Origin: Pseudomonadota bacterium
GTDB taxonomy: Bacteria; Pseudomonadota; Gammaproteobacteria; Steroidobacterales; Steroidobacteraceae
DNA length: 64,000 bases
Assembly (NCBI GenBank): GCA_016705325.1
Contig: JADIYJ010000003.1
Span: 186,001-250,000, forward strand
Direction: 5' to 3'
The translations under genes and the position numbers were made by a program. Each line of letters opens with the position of its first letter. Within the stretch, counting starts at the first letter, position 1. A model generated the notes under the pieces. The model made no database searches and was not told where the DNA came from. It saw only the letters and a program-made list of their open reading frames with translations. Shown here one piece after another: positions 8,866 through 17,770 of this stretch.

Positions 8866-8951
8866 GCGAAAGTGGCGGAACTGGTAGACGCACTGGATTT
8901 AGGTTCCAGCGGGTAACCCCCGTGAGGGTTCGAGTCCCTCCTTTCGCACCA
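8866..8951 (+). tRNA. tRNA-Leu (anticodon UAG)
   Basis: The acceptor stem pairs GCGAAAG with CTTTCGC and is followed by an encoded ACCA. The anticodon arm is CTGGA-TTTAGGT-TCCAG, giving anticodon TAG for leucine codon CUA. The long variable arm (GGGTAACCCCCGTGA region) marks a class II tRNA. The T arm GGGTTCGAGTCCC is standard. It lies ahead of tig, between two repeat arrays. Confidence 0.97.
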
Positions 8952-9038
8952 CCCCCTTCCCTGTCCTTCCTGTCCTTCCTGTCCTTTTCCTTCCCCCTTC
9001 CTCCCCTTCCTCCCCCTTCCTCCCCTTCCTCCTTCCCC
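8952..9038. repeat. AGGAAGGNN array, purine strand on -
   Basis: Directly after the CCA end of tRNA-Leu, the plus strand is almost pure C/T for about 87 bases, with units such as TCCTTCCTG and TCCTCCCCT. On the minus strand this is the same AGGAAGGNN repeat found at 8582-8775, so the tRNA is enclosed by oppositely oriented arrays. Confidence 0.9.
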
Positions 9039-9104
9039 CATGGCAGAATACGCGGCTTTTCCGGGCGGACCGCCCGGGCGCAAGCAAGTCCCCCTTGAGG
9101 ATCG

Positions 9105-10409
9105 ATGACCCCTATGCAAGTCAACGTGCAGACGACCGGCAGCCTCGAGCGCCGAATGGAAGTGAGCGTCCCGAAGGAGGAGATCGAGGAAGCCATCGCC
9201 GAGCGCCTGAAGCGCGTCAGCCGCACCGCGAAGCTCAAGGGCTTCCGGCCCGGCAAGGCCCCGATCAAGGTCATCCGCCAGCAGTTCGGCGAGCAGGTCC
9301 GCCAGGAGGTGCTGTCGGACATCATGCAGCAGAGTTTCTCGCGCGCCATCACCGAGGCGAAGCTCATGCCGGCAGCGGGTCCCCGCATCGAGCCCATTTC
9401 GAGTGGTCCCGGCGAGGACCTCAAGTACCGTGCGGTTTTCGAGGTTCTCCCCGAGATCGTCCTCAAGGAAGTGGACGGCCTGGCTGTCAACCGCCCCGTG
9501 GCCGAGGTGAGCGAGTCGGACATCGAGGCGATGGTCCAGAACCTGCGCGAACAGCGCCCCAGCTTCAACGTGGTCGACCGCGAGAGCCGCGAAGGCGATC
9601 GCGTCACGATGGATTTCGAGGGCCTGATCGACGCCAGGGCGTTCGAGGGCAGCAAGGGCGACGCCGTCGCCGTGATCCTCGGCGCGGGTCGCATGCTCAA
9701 GGATTTCGAGACCGGCATCCTCGGCGTGAAGGCCGAGGAGAAGAAGCAGATTGCCGTGCGCTACCCGGACGAGTACCACAACAAGGATCTTGCGGGCCGG
9801 ACGGCTGATTTCTCGGTGCACGTAAAAAAGGTCGAGGAAAAGCTGCTGCCTCCGCTCGACGATGCGTTCTGTCTCGAGTACGGCGTCACCGAAGGTGGCC
9901 TCGAGCAGCTGTTGTCCGAGGTTGCCGACAACATGCGCCGCGAGCTTGCCGACAACGTGCGCTCGCGCCTGAAGCAGCAGGTGTTCGACCGTTTCCTCGA
10001 GGCCAATCCCGTCGACGTGCCGAACGCGCTGATCCAGCAGCAGGTGCGCGACATGCAGCTCGACACGGCCCGCCGCATGGGCGCAAAGGACGCGGCGCAG
10101 GTGCCGCCGGCGGAACCGTTCGTCGAGCCGGCACGCCGTCGCGTGGCGCTCGGCATGCTCGTCAACGAACTGGTGAAGTCCCGCGAAATCAAGATCGACC
10201 GCACACGCGTCGATACGCGCCTTGGCGAGCTGGCAGCGACCTATCCCGACCCGGATGCAATCCTCAAGGCCTACCGCCAGAACCCTGATGCATTGCGCCA
10301 GGTCGAAGGGATGGTGTTGGAGGATCAGGTGGTGGACTATCTGCTCGAGAGGGCGACGGTCACCGACCAGCCGTCCACGTTCAAGGAACTGATGAACTTC
10401 GGAGCCTGA
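9105..10409 (+). CDS. tig: Trigger factor
   Basis: This 434-residue ribosome-bound chaperone and peptidyl-prolyl isomerase has the three expected parts. The N-terminal domain carries the ribosome signature (KLKGFRPGKAP, residues about 46-56). The FKBP-type domain follows (about 155-245, with GDRVTMDFEGLIDA and PDEYHNKDLAGR), then a long helical C-terminal domain. Length is normal. ATG 9105 gives MTPMQV; the internal ATG at 9114 is the start most family members use and is also possible. It is followed by clpP after 5 bases, the usual gammaproteobacterial order tig-clpP-clpX-lon. Confidence 0.97.
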   Translation: MTPMQVNVQTTGSLERRMEVSVPKEEIEEAIAERLKRVSRTAKLKGFRPGKAPIKVIRQQFGEQVRQEVLSDIMQQSFSRAITEAKLMPAAGPRIEPISSGPGEDLKYRAVFEVLPEIVLKEVDGLAVNRPVAEVSESDIEAMVQNLREQRPSFNVVDRESREGDRVTMDFEGLIDARAFEGSKGDAVAVILGAGRMLKDFETGILGVKAEEKKQIAVRYPDEYHNKDLAGRTADFSVHVKKVEEKLLPPLDDAFCLEYGVTEGGLEQLLSEVADNMRRELADNVRSRLKQQVFDRFLEANPVDVPNALIQQQVRDMQLDTARRMGAKDAAQVPPAEPFVEPARRRVALGMLVNELVKSREIKIDRTRVDTRLGELAATYPDPDAILKAYRQNPDALRQVEGMVLEDQVVDYLLERATVTDQPSTFKELMNFGA

Positions 10410-10414
10410 TCCAG

Positions 10415-11047
10415 ATGCCCATGATCGAACCCACCGCATTGAATCTCGTCCCGATGGTCGTCGAACAGACGGCCCGCGGCGAACGTGCCTACGACATCTA
10501 CTCGCGCCTGCTGAAGGAGCGGGTGATCTTCCTGGTCGGCCCGGTCGAGGACTACATGGCCAACCTCGTGGTGGCGCAGCTGCTGTACCTCGAGTCGGAG
10601 AATCCCGAGAAGGACGTCGCGATCTACGTCAACTCGCCGGGCGGCTCGGTCAGCGCCGGCCTCGCGATCTACGACACGATGCAGTTCATCAAGCCGGACG
10701 TCAGCACGATCTGCGTGGGCCAGGCGGCCAGCATGGGCGCGGTGCTGCTCGCGGGCGGCGCGAAGGGCAAGCGTTTCTGCCTGCCGCATTCGCGCGTGAT
10801 GATTCACCAGCCCCTGGGCGGTTTCCAGGGCCAGGCGACCGACATCGAGATCCACGCGCGTGAAATCCTCGACGCCCGTCACCGGCTGAACTCGATCCTG
10901 GCGAAGCACACTGGCCAGACGATCGACCGGATCAAGACGGACACGGATCGCGACAATTTCATGACCGGCGAACAGGCAACCGCCTACGGGCTGATCGACG
11001 CGGTGCTGCAGCAGCGGGGCGAAACAGGTACCGCGACCCGCACCTGA
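10415..11047 (+). CDS. clpP: ATP-dependent Clp protease proteolytic subunit
   Basis: This is the 210-residue serine peptidase that forms the double-heptamer chamber of ClpXP/ClpAP. The catalytic triad is readable: Ser106 in GQAASMGAV, His131 in VMIHQPLGG and Asp180 in TDRDNFM. The oxyanion region YVNSPGGSVSAG is also present. The gene starts five bases after tig and precedes clpX, which encodes its unfoldase partner. Confidence 0.98.
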   Translation: MPMIEPTALNLVPMVVEQTARGERAYDIYSRLLKERVIFLVGPVEDYMANLVVAQLLYLESENPEKDVAIYVNSPGGSVSAGLAIYDTMQFIKPDVSTICVGQAASMGAVLLAGGAKGKRFCLPHSRVMIHQPLGGFQGQATDIEIHAREILDARHRLNSILAKHTGQTIDRIKTDTDRDNFMTGEQATAYGLIDAVLQQRGETGTATRT

Positions 11048-11166
11048 CCAGCACCGCACACCGCTCACTAAGTCACTGTAGCGGCTGGCTTTTTTGCGTG
11101 CAGGGGGCTTTGGTGGTATAAGCCATCAGGGCCGGTTTTGGCCTCCGGACCACGGGTTCTCGGTAC

Positions 11167-12471
11167 ATGGCGGACGATCGCTCCAAGCACGACGACGGCA
11201 AGCTCCTCTACTGCTCCTTCTGCGGCAAGAGCCAGCACGAGGTCCGCAAACTGATCGCCGGTCCGTCGGTGTTCGTCTGCGACGAGTGCGTCGAACTCTG
11301 CAATGACATCATTCGCGAGGAACTCGAGGAAAAAGCCGAGAAGACCCGCGAGAAGCTGCCGAAGCCGCAGGAAATCAAGAAGGTCCTCGACGAGTACGTC
11401 ATTGGCCAGGAACGGGCCAAAAAGGTGCTGTCCGTCGCGGTCTACAACCACTACAAGCGGCTGCAGAACAAGTCTGGCGAGCGCACTCGTGACGACATTG
11501 AGCTCGCCAAGAGCAACATCCTGCTGATCGGACCGACGGGTTCCGGCAAGACGCTGCTGGCCGAGACGCTCGCGCGACTGCTGAACGTGCCGTTCACGAT
11601 TGCCGACGCCACGACGCTGACGGAAGCGGGCTACGTGGGCGAAGACGTCGAGAACATCATCCAGAAGCTGCTGCAGAAGTGCGATTACGACGTCGAGAAG
11701 GCGCAGACGGGCATCGTCTACATCGACGAGATCGACAAGATCTCCCGCAAGTCGGACAACCCTTCGATCACGCGTGACGTGTCGGGCGAAGGCGTGCAGC
11801 AGGCGCTGCTCAAGCTGATCGAAGGCACGATGGCCTCGGTGCCGCCGCAGGGCGGCCGCAAGCACCCGCAGCAGGAGTTCCTGCAGGTCGACACCGGCAA
11901 CATCCTGTTCATCTGTGGCGGCGCCTTTGCCGGCCTCGAGAAAGTCATCATGAACCGCACCCACAAGGGCGGTATCGGCTTCCAGGCGGAAGTCCGCGAA
12001 CAAAGCGCGCGCCAGCACGGCAGCGACCTGTTCCACGACGTCGAGCCGGAAGACCTGATCAAGTTCGGCCTGATTCCCGAGTTCGTCGGCCGCCTGCCGG
12101 TCGTCGCGACGCTCGACGAACTCGACGAGGCTGCGCTGATGCAGATCCTGACCGACCCGAAGAACGCGCTGACCAAGCAGTACCGCAAGCTCTTCGACAT
12201 GGAAGGCGTCGACCTCGAGTTCCGTGAGGAATCGCTGCGCGCGGTGTCGCGCAAGGCGATGCAGCGCAAGACGGGGGCCCGTGGTCTGCGCACGATCCTC
12301 GAGAACGTGCTGCTGGACATCATGTACGACCTCCCGAGCATGCGGAACGTGCAGAAGGTCGTGATCGACGAGGACGTGATCCAGGGCGAGAGCAAGCCGT
12401 ACCTCGTGTACGGCCAGGACGAGCCGCGCCTCGCGGCCGTCGAAGAGCGGCGCACCGGTTCGGACCATTAG
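11167..12471 (+). CDS. clpX: ATP-dependent Clp protease ATP-binding subunit ClpX
   Basis: This is a 434-residue AAA+ unfoldase. The N-terminal zinc-binding domain shows Cys16, Cys19, Cys38 and Cys41. Walker A GPTGSGKT is at about 122-129 and Walker B is IVYIDEIDKI, with the sensor/arginine region further on. The family loops that contact ClpP and the pore are in their usual context. The stop is followed at once by a short degenerate AGGAAGGNN stretch. Confidence 0.98.
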   Translation: MADDRSKHDDGKLLYCSFCGKSQHEVRKLIAGPSVFVCDECVELCNDIIREELEEKAEKTREKLPKPQEIKKVLDEYVIGQERAKKVLSVAVYNHYKRLQNKSGERTRDDIELAKSNILLIGPTGSGKTLLAETLARLLNVPFTIADATTLTEAGYVGEDVENIIQKLLQKCDYDVEKAQTGIVYIDEIDKISRKSDNPSITRDVSGEGVQQALLKLIEGTMASVPPQGGRKHPQQEFLQVDTGNILFICGGAFAGLEKVIMNRTHKGGIGFQAEVREQSARQHGSDLFHDVEPEDLIKFGLIPEFVGRLPVVATLDELDEAALMQILTDPKNALTKQYRKLFDMEGVDLEFREESLRAVSRKAMQRKTGARGLRTILENVLLDIMYDLPSMRNVQKVVIDEDVIQGESKPYLVYGQDEPRLAAVEERRTGSDH

Positions 12472-12508
12472 GAAGGGGCCGGAAGGTCAGGAAGGGACGG
12501 AAGGGGTT
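12470..12508. repeat. Short AGGAAGGNN array after clpX
   Basis: Four degenerate units (AGGAAGGGG, CGGAAGGTC, AGGAAGGGA, CGGAAGGGG) begin at the clpX stop codon. The rest of the clpX-lon gap (12509-12685) holds an A/T-rich patch (GCTAATATTTTCCCC) that may contain the lon promoter; I see no clear consensus element there. Confidence 0.75.
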
Positions 12509-12685
12509 AGTCGATCCGGCGGATCACAACCCCAGTAGAAGCCGGCCAGGCAGTTGATTCCGCTGATTCCGCCCCAAATCTCCCCCCGCACGCCGCACGG
12601 GCGAGCTAATATTTTCCCCAGAATTCCCCCCGCCTTCTGTTGCTGACGCGACAGGGGGAGCCAGACGGTCCGGAGACCCCTGCAC

Positions 12686-15148
12686 GTGACCAGCAAACCT
12701 GAATCGAACGCCCCGATGACGCCCGTGACGGCAAGCACCGAGCCGATGCCGGTCCTGCCGCTGCGCGATGTCGTGGTCTATCCGCACATGGTCATCCCCC
12801 TGTTCGTCGGCCGCGAGAAATCCATCCTCGCGCTCGAGCAGGCGATGAAAATCGACAAACAGGTCCTGCTGCTGGCGCAGAAGCAGGCGGACGTGGACGA
12901 ACCCGCCGCCAAGGATCTCTACGACGTCGGCACGATCGCAACGATCCTGCAGTTACTGAAGCTCCCGGACGGTACCGTGAAGGTGCTGGTCGAAGGCGTC
13001 GAGCGCGCCTCGGTCACCGGGCTGCAGCAGACTGAATACTTCACCGCCGTCGCCACGCCGCTCACCGATGGCGAGCGCTACGACGAGCGCGAGATGGACG
13101 TGCTCGTGCGTTCCGTCGTCTCGCAGTTCGAGCAGTACGTAAAGCTGAACCGCAAGGTTCCGCCGGAGATCCTCACCTCGCTGGCCGGCATCGAACAGCC
13201 GGGCCGCCTCGCGGACACCGTCGCAGCGCACATGTCGCTCAAGCTCGACGCCAAGCAGAAGGTGCTCGAGATCCAGGACGTGCGCCGCCGCCTCGAGCAC
13301 ATCCTCGCGCTGATCGAAGGCGAGATGGACGTGCTGCAGATCGAGAAGCGCATCCGCGGCCGCGTCAAGCAGCAGATGGAGAAGAGCCAGCGGGAGTACT
13401 ACCTCAACGAGCAGATGAAGGCGATCCAGAAGGAACTGGGCGAGCTCGACGACGCGCCGAACGAAATCGCGGAACTCGAGAAGCGCATCGCGCGTGCCGG
13501 CATGCCGAAGGAGGCGCGCGAGAAGGCGAAGTCCGAGCTGGCGAAGCTCAAGCTGATGTCGCCGATGGCGGCCGAAGCCACCGTCGTACGCAACTACGTC
13601 GACTGGCTGGTGAAGTGCCCGTGGCGCAAGCGCACGAAGGTGAAACACGACCTGCCGGCGGCCGAGCAGGTGCTGAACGAAGACCATTTCGGGCTGGAGA
13701 AGGTCAAGGAACGCATCGTCGAGTACCTCGCCGTGCAGCAGCGCGTGCAGACGCTGAAGGGCCCGATTCTCTGTCTCGTCGGTCCTCCCGGCGTGGGCAA
13801 GACCTCGCTCGGCCAGAGCATCGCTCGTGCCACCAACCGCAACTTCGTGCGCATGTCGCTTGGCGGCGTGCGCGACGAGGCCGAAATCCGCGGCCATCGC
13901 CGCACCTACATCGGCTCGATGCCCGGCAAGATCGTGCAGAACATGGTCCGCACCGGCGTGAAGAACCCGCTGTTCCTGCTCGACGAAGTCGACAAGATGG
14001 CGATGGACTTCCGTGGCGACCCGTCGGCCGCGCTGCTCGAAGTGCTCGATCCCGAGCAGAACGCCGCGTTCAACGACCATTACCTCGAGGTCGATTTCGA
14101 CCTGTCCGACGTGATGTTCGTCTGCACGGCCAACAGCCTGAACATCCCGCCGCCGCTGCTCGATCGCATGGAAGTCATCCGCCTCCCCGGCTACACCGAG
14201 GACGAGAAGTCGAACATCGCACGCCGCTACCTGGTGCCGAAGCAGATGAGGCAGAACGGCCTCAAGGACGACGAACTCAAGATCTCCGATCCGGCGATCC
14301 TCGACGTGATCCGCCATTACACGCGTGAAGCGGGTGTGCGCAGTCTCGAGCGTGAGATCTCCAAGGTCTGCCGCAAGTCGGTGAAGGAACTGCTGCTCGA
14401 GAGGGACCGCAAGCTCATCTTGGTCACGCCGAAGAACCTGCCGAAGTATCTCGGCGTGCGCCGTCACCGCTACGGACGCGCCGAGGAACTCGACCAGGTG
14501 GGGCAGGTGACCGGTCTCGCCTGGACGGAAGTGGGCGGCGAGCTGCTCACGATCGAGTCCGCGGTAATGCCCGGCAAGGGCAAGCTCACGCACACGGGCC
14601 AGCTCGGCGAGGTGATGCAGGAGTCGATCCAGGCCGCCATGACCGTGGTGCGCAGTCGCGCCAACGTGCTCGGCCTCGATCCGGAGTTCTACCAGAAGGC
14701 CGACGTGCACATTCACGTACCCGAAGGTGCGACGCCGAAGGATGGACCTAGCGCAGGCATCGGCATGTGTACGGCACTGGTGTCGGCGCTGACCAGGATT
14801 CCGGTGCGCGCAGACGTCGCCATGACGGGTGAAATCACCCTGCGCGGCGAAGTGCTGCCGATTGGCGGTCTCAAGGAGAAGCTGCTCGCGGCACACCGCG
14901 GCGGCATCACTACCGTTCTCATTCCGGACGAGAACGTGAAGGATCTCGCCGAGATTCCTGACAACATCAAGGGCAGGCTGCAGATCAAGCCGGTCAAGTG
15001 GATCGACGAGGTACTGCAGCTCGCGTTGAAGGACATGCCGCAACCGCTGGCTGTCGCGGGGGAGGGGACGGCGGGCAGGGAGGACGGCAAGCGGGCCGGC
15101 GCCAAGCGTCCGGCAAAGCGTACGGGCAAGCAGGTGCATGCCCACTGA
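12686..15148 (+). CDS. lon: ATP-dependent protease La (Lon)
   Basis: This 820-residue protease has the full Lon architecture. The N-terminal substrate domain occupies about residues 18-220 (PVLPLRDVVVYPHMVIPLFV), then a coiled helical region. The AAA+ module has Walker A GPPGVGKT at about 366-373, and the C-terminal peptidase domain follows. The catalytic dyad is Ser689 in KDGPSAGIGM and Lys732 in GGLKEKLLAAHR. The C-terminal tail is Lys/Arg-rich. The start is GTG at 12686. It lies between clpX and hupB, the conserved order for this class. Confidence 0.98.
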   Translation: MTSKPESNAPMTPVTASTEPMPVLPLRDVVVYPHMVIPLFVGREKSILALEQAMKIDKQVLLLAQKQADVDEPAAKDLYDVGTIATILQLLKLPDGTVKVLVEGVERASVTGLQQTEYFTAVATPLTDGERYDEREMDVLVRSVVSQFEQYVKLNRKVPPEILTSLAGIEQPGRLADTVAAHMSLKLDAKQKVLEIQDVRRRLEHILALIEGEMDVLQIEKRIRGRVKQQMEKSQREYYLNEQMKAIQKELGELDDAPNEIAELEKRIARAGMPKEAREKAKSELAKLKLMSPMAAEATVVRNYVDWLVKCPWRKRTKVKHDLPAAEQVLNEDHFGLEKVKERIVEYLAVQQRVQTLKGPILCLVGPPGVGKTSLGQSIARATNRNFVRMSLGGVRDEAEIRGHRRTYIGSMPGKIVQNMVRTGVKNPLFLLDEVDKMAMDFRGDPSAALLEVLDPEQNAAFNDHYLEVDFDLSDVMFVCTANSLNIPPPLLDRMEVIRLPGYTEDEKSNIARRYLVPKQMRQNGLKDDELKISDPAILDVIRHYTREAGVRSLEREISKVCRKSVKELLLERDRKLILVTPKNLPKYLGVRRHRYGRAEELDQVGQVTGLAWTEVGGELLTIESAVMPGKGKLTHTGQLGEVMQESIQAAMTVVRSRANVLGLDPEFYQKADVHIHVPEGATPKDGPSAGIGMCTALVSALTRIPVRADVAMTGEITLRGEVLPIGGLKEKLLAAHRGGITTVLIPDENVKDLAEIPDNIKGRLQIKPVKWIDEVLQLALKDMPQPLAVAGEGTAGREDGKRAGAKRPAKRTGKQVHAH

Positions 15149-15175
15149 CCGAATGACGACGAGGAACACCAACCG

Positions 15176-15448
15176 ATGAACAAGAACGACCTGATCGATG
15201 CAGTTGCCGAGCGCACGTCGCTCGCGAAGTCCGATGCCGCGCGTGCCGTCGAGGCCGTGCTGGGCGCGATCACCGACACCCTGCAGAAGGGCGATGCGGT
15301 GACGCTGTCGGGCTTCGGCACGTTCGCTGTCAAGACGCGGGCGGCCCGCACTGGCCGCAATCCCCGGACGGGCGAGGCGATCCAGATCGCGGCCAGCAAG
15401 GTCCCGGGTTTCAAGGCTGGAAAAGGCCTGAAGGATGCCGTAAGCTAG
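15176..15448 (+). CDS. hupB: DNA-binding protein HU-beta
   Basis: This 90-residue nucleoid protein starts MNKNDLIDAVA and carries the DNA-binding arm motif GRNPRTGE (about 60-67), plus the ending VPGFKAGKGLKDAV typical of HU. Length is exactly that of HU subunits. It follows lon by 27 bases, as in other gammaproteobacteria, and precedes the tRNA-Val/tRNA-Asp pair. Confidence 0.97.
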   Translation: MNKNDLIDAVAERTSLAKSDAARAVEAVLGAITDTLQKGDAVTLSGFGTFAVKTRAARTGRNPRTGEAIQIAASKVPGFKAGKGLKDAVS

Positions 15449-15467
15449 CGGGCTACCAGTGAGGTGC

Positions 15468-15543
15468 GGGTGCTTAGCTCAGCTGGTAGAGCGGCGCCTT
15501 TACACGGCGTAGGTCGGGGGTTCGATCCCCTCAGCACCCACCA
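15468..15543 (+). tRNA. tRNA-Val (anticodon UAC)
   Basis: The acceptor stem pairs GGGTGCT with AGCACCC, followed by ACCA. The D arm is AGCTCAGCTGGTAGAGC. The anticodon loop TTTACAC gives TAC, and the T arm is GGGGGTTCGATCCCC. It sits 20 bases after hupB. Confidence 0.97.
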
Positions 15544-15552
15544 GAAATACGC

Positions 15553-15629
15553 GGAGTGGTAGTTCAGTTGGTTAGAATACCGGCCTGTCACGCCGGGGGT
15601 CGCGGGTTCGAGTCCCGTCCACTCCGCCA
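15553..15629 (+). tRNA. tRNA-Asp (anticodon GUC)
   Basis: The sequence begins GGAGTGGTAGTTCAGTTGG and ends CCACTCCGCCA. The anticodon loop CTGTCAC gives GTC for aspartate, and the T arm is CGGGTTCGAGTCCCG. It follows tRNA-Val by nine bases and is probably cotranscribed with it. Confidence 0.97.
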
Positions 15630-15642
15630 GCTTCTGGATCAT

Positions 15643-15668
15643 GAAAGCCCGCTCGCGCGGGCTTTTGT
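15643..15668 (+). terminator. Rho-independent terminator after tRNA-Asp
   Basis: An inverted repeat AAAGCCCGC-TCGC-GCGGGCTTT is followed by TT. The stem is strong and ends in a short T run about 15 bases after the tRNA, so it should end the hupB/tRNA transcript. Confidence 0.85.
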
Positions 15669-15745
15669 GCGTTTGGGCAACTACAACTGGCAAGCGCGCG
15701 GCCCGGCTCTTACTATCCCCATCCCAACCAGCGACGTCCTTACCA

Positions 15746-17659
15746 ATGCTGCAGAAGATTCGCGAAAGAATTTCCGGGCCGTTCGCCATTTTTTTCCTCG
15801 GCGCCATCGCCGTCGTCTTCATCTTCTGGGGCGTCCAGTTTGAGTCGGCGGTGACCTCGGCTGCCGCGACCGTCAACGGCAGGGACATCTCCCAGGAGAC
15901 CGTGCGCCAGGCCTGGCAGGACCGCCAGACTGAGTTGCAGACGCAGTTGCGCGACGAGCTGCCGCCGGAACTCGTCAAGTCCGAACAGGCCAGGCTCATC
16001 GACGAGTTCATCACCCGCGAACTGCTGGTGCAGCGCGCGCACGACAGCGGCTATCGCGTCAGCGACCGTGAACTCGCCGAGGCGATCACCAGGATCCAGG
16101 CGCTGGAGGTCGACGGCAAGTTCTCGCGCGATCGCTACGCGGCGCTGCTGCGGCAACAGGGTCGGACCGAATCGCAGTTCGAGCAGGAATTCCGCCGCGA
16201 TCTCGAGACCTCCCAGTTGCGCAACTCGATCGCGCTGTCGTCGTTCGTGACCCCAGGTGAACTGCGTCATCGCGTCGAGCTCCAGGGCGAGACGCGCGAT
16301 GTTGCCTACGCCGTCGTGCCGGCCGCCGCATACGCGGCGCAGGTGCAGGCGGCGCCGGCCGAAATCACGGCGTACTACGACAAGAACAAGTCACAATTCA
16401 TGTCGCAGGAGAAGGTGGCGCTGCAGTACCTGAGGCTCGACCTGGCCGACATCGCGGCGGGCGTGCAGGTGACGGAAGAAGCACTGAAGAAGTACTACGA
16501 CGAGACGGCCGCCGAGCGTAATGCCGTGCCGGAACGGCGCAAGGCGGCCCACATCCTGATCGACTCGGGCAGCGACGACGCGGCGGCCAGCAGGAAGGCC
16601 GAAGCCGTCCTGGCCCGCGCCAGGGCGGGCGAGGATTTCGCCAAGCTGGCGCAGGAATTCTCGGACGATCCGGGTTCCAGGACGGCCGGTGGCGATCTGG
16701 GCTGGGCGCCGAAGGAAGCATACGTGCAGCCGTTCTCGGCAGCGCTGTTCGCCATGAGCAAGGGCGAAATCCGCGGGCCGGTGAAGACGCAGTTCGGCTA
16801 CCACATCATCCGGCTCGAAGACATCGAGGAGCCGCACGTGCGCGGCTTCGACGAAGTTCGCGCCGAGCTCGAGCCGGAATTCCGGCGTGAGCAGGCGCAG
16901 GCGCTGTTCTACGAGAAGTCGCAGCAGCTCGCGGACGAGTCCTTCGCCTCGCTGAGTGAACTCGACAGCGTCGGCAAGAAGCTCGGCATGACGGTGCAGA
17001 CCGTCGAGGATTTCACGCGCCAGGGTGGCGGCGCGCTCGGCAGCGACCGCAAGGTGATCGAGGCGGTATTCAGCAATGAAGTGCTGCAGGAACGCCAGAA
17101 CAGCCAGCCGGTGCCGATCGGCGAGGACAGCGTGGTCGTGCTGCGCGTCACCGATCACAAGCCGTCGACGCAGCTGCCACTGGCCCTGGTGCATGAGCAG
17201 ATCGCGACCCGCCTGCGCGAAGACAAAGCGCGTGCTGCGGCCACCGAGACCGCCACTGCCCTGGCGAAGCGCGTCAATGCAGGTGAGCCGCTGGCGACAG
17301 CCGCGGCGTCGGTCGGCTCGACGCCGACAGCCGCGCAGTCCGTGAGCCGCAGGGGCCCGACCGCAGAAGGCGCCGCACCGATGGTGCCCGAACTGCTGCA
17401 GGCGATCTTCCAGGCGCCGCGTCCGGCAGGGGCGGGCAAGGTCAGTGCCGGCGTGGTCACGCTCGCGAGCGGTGATCCCGCCGTGTTCGTCGTCTCGACC
17501 GCCAGTCCGGGCACGCCCGCCGCGTTTGGTGGCAACCTGGCCGAGCAGGCGCAGAACCTCGCTTCCCAGAACGCGGCGATCGAGTTTGATGCTTACGTGG
17601 CCGAACTGCGTCGCACAGCGAAGATCAAGCGGAACGAGAAGATGTTTGCGACGGAGTGA
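15746..17659 (+). CDS. ppiD: Periplasmic chaperone/peptidyl-prolyl isomerase PpiD
   Basis: This 637-residue protein is anchored by one N-terminal helix (FAIFFLGAIAVVFIFWGV, about residues 12-29) with the rest in the periplasm. A SurA-like chaperone region follows (VNGRDISQETVRQAW, then EQARLIDEFITRELLVQRA). A parvulin domain at about 265-360 shows RKAAHILI, GGDLGWAPK and TQFGYHIIRLEDI. ATG 15746 (MLQKIRERISG) is the normal PpiD start; the frame is open upstream into the terminator region. It helps outer-membrane proteins fold near the translocon. Confidence 0.95.
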   Translation: MLQKIRERISGPFAIFFLGAIAVVFIFWGVQFESAVTSAAATVNGRDISQETVRQAWQDRQTELQTQLRDELPPELVKSEQARLIDEFITRELLVQRAHDSGYRVSDRELAEAITRIQALEVDGKFSRDRYAALLRQQGRTESQFEQEFRRDLETSQLRNSIALSSFVTPGELRHRVELQGETRDVAYAVVPAAAYAAQVQAAPAEITAYYDKNKSQFMSQEKVALQYLRLDLADIAAGVQVTEEALKKYYDETAAERNAVPERRKAAHILIDSGSDDAAASRKAEAVLARARAGEDFAKLAQEFSDDPGSRTAGGDLGWAPKEAYVQPFSAALFAMSKGEIRGPVKTQFGYHIIRLEDIEEPHVRGFDEVRAELEPEFRREQAQALFYEKSQQLADESFASLSELDSVGKKLGMTVQTVEDFTRQGGGALGSDRKVIEAVFSNEVLQERQNSQPVPIGEDSVVVLRVTDHKPSTQLPLALVHEQIATRLREDKARAAATETATALAKRVNAGEPLATAAASVGSTPTAAQSVSRRGPTAEGAAPMVPELLQAIFQAPRPAGAGKVSAGVVTLASGDPAVFVVSTASPGTPAAFGGNLAEQAQNLASQNAAIEFDAYVAELRRTAKIKRNEKMFATE

Positions 17660-17763
17660 GGAAGGGGGGAGGAAGGGCAGGAAGGGCAGGAAGGGTAGGA
17701 AGGGTAGGAAGGGTAGGAAGGGTAGGAAGGGTAGGAAGGGCAGGAATCCGCCAGGAAGGGGTG
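17658..17763. repeat. AGGAAGGNN array after ppiD, purine strand on +
   Basis: Starting at the ppiD stop codon, about ten 9-bp units (AGGAAGGGC, AGGAAGGGT) run head to tail, interrupted near the end by AATCCGCC. Translation of any frame gives only KGR repeats, so I do not call a gene. Confidence 0.95.
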
Positions 17764-17770
17764 GCTGCAG

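Noticed and set aside
8582..9038. CRISPR array around tRNA-Leu
   Set aside because: The repeats are contiguous 9-bp units with no unique spacers and there are no cas genes.
11048..11166. Terminator between clpP and clpX
   Set aside because: A weak five-base stem (CCGCT...AGCGG) followed a few bases later by T6 is present, but the loop is long and the spacing poor, so I did not list it as a feature.
12953..15172. 740-codon frame opposite lon
   Set aside because: Antisense shadow caused by GC-rich third positions; lon is certain on the other strand.
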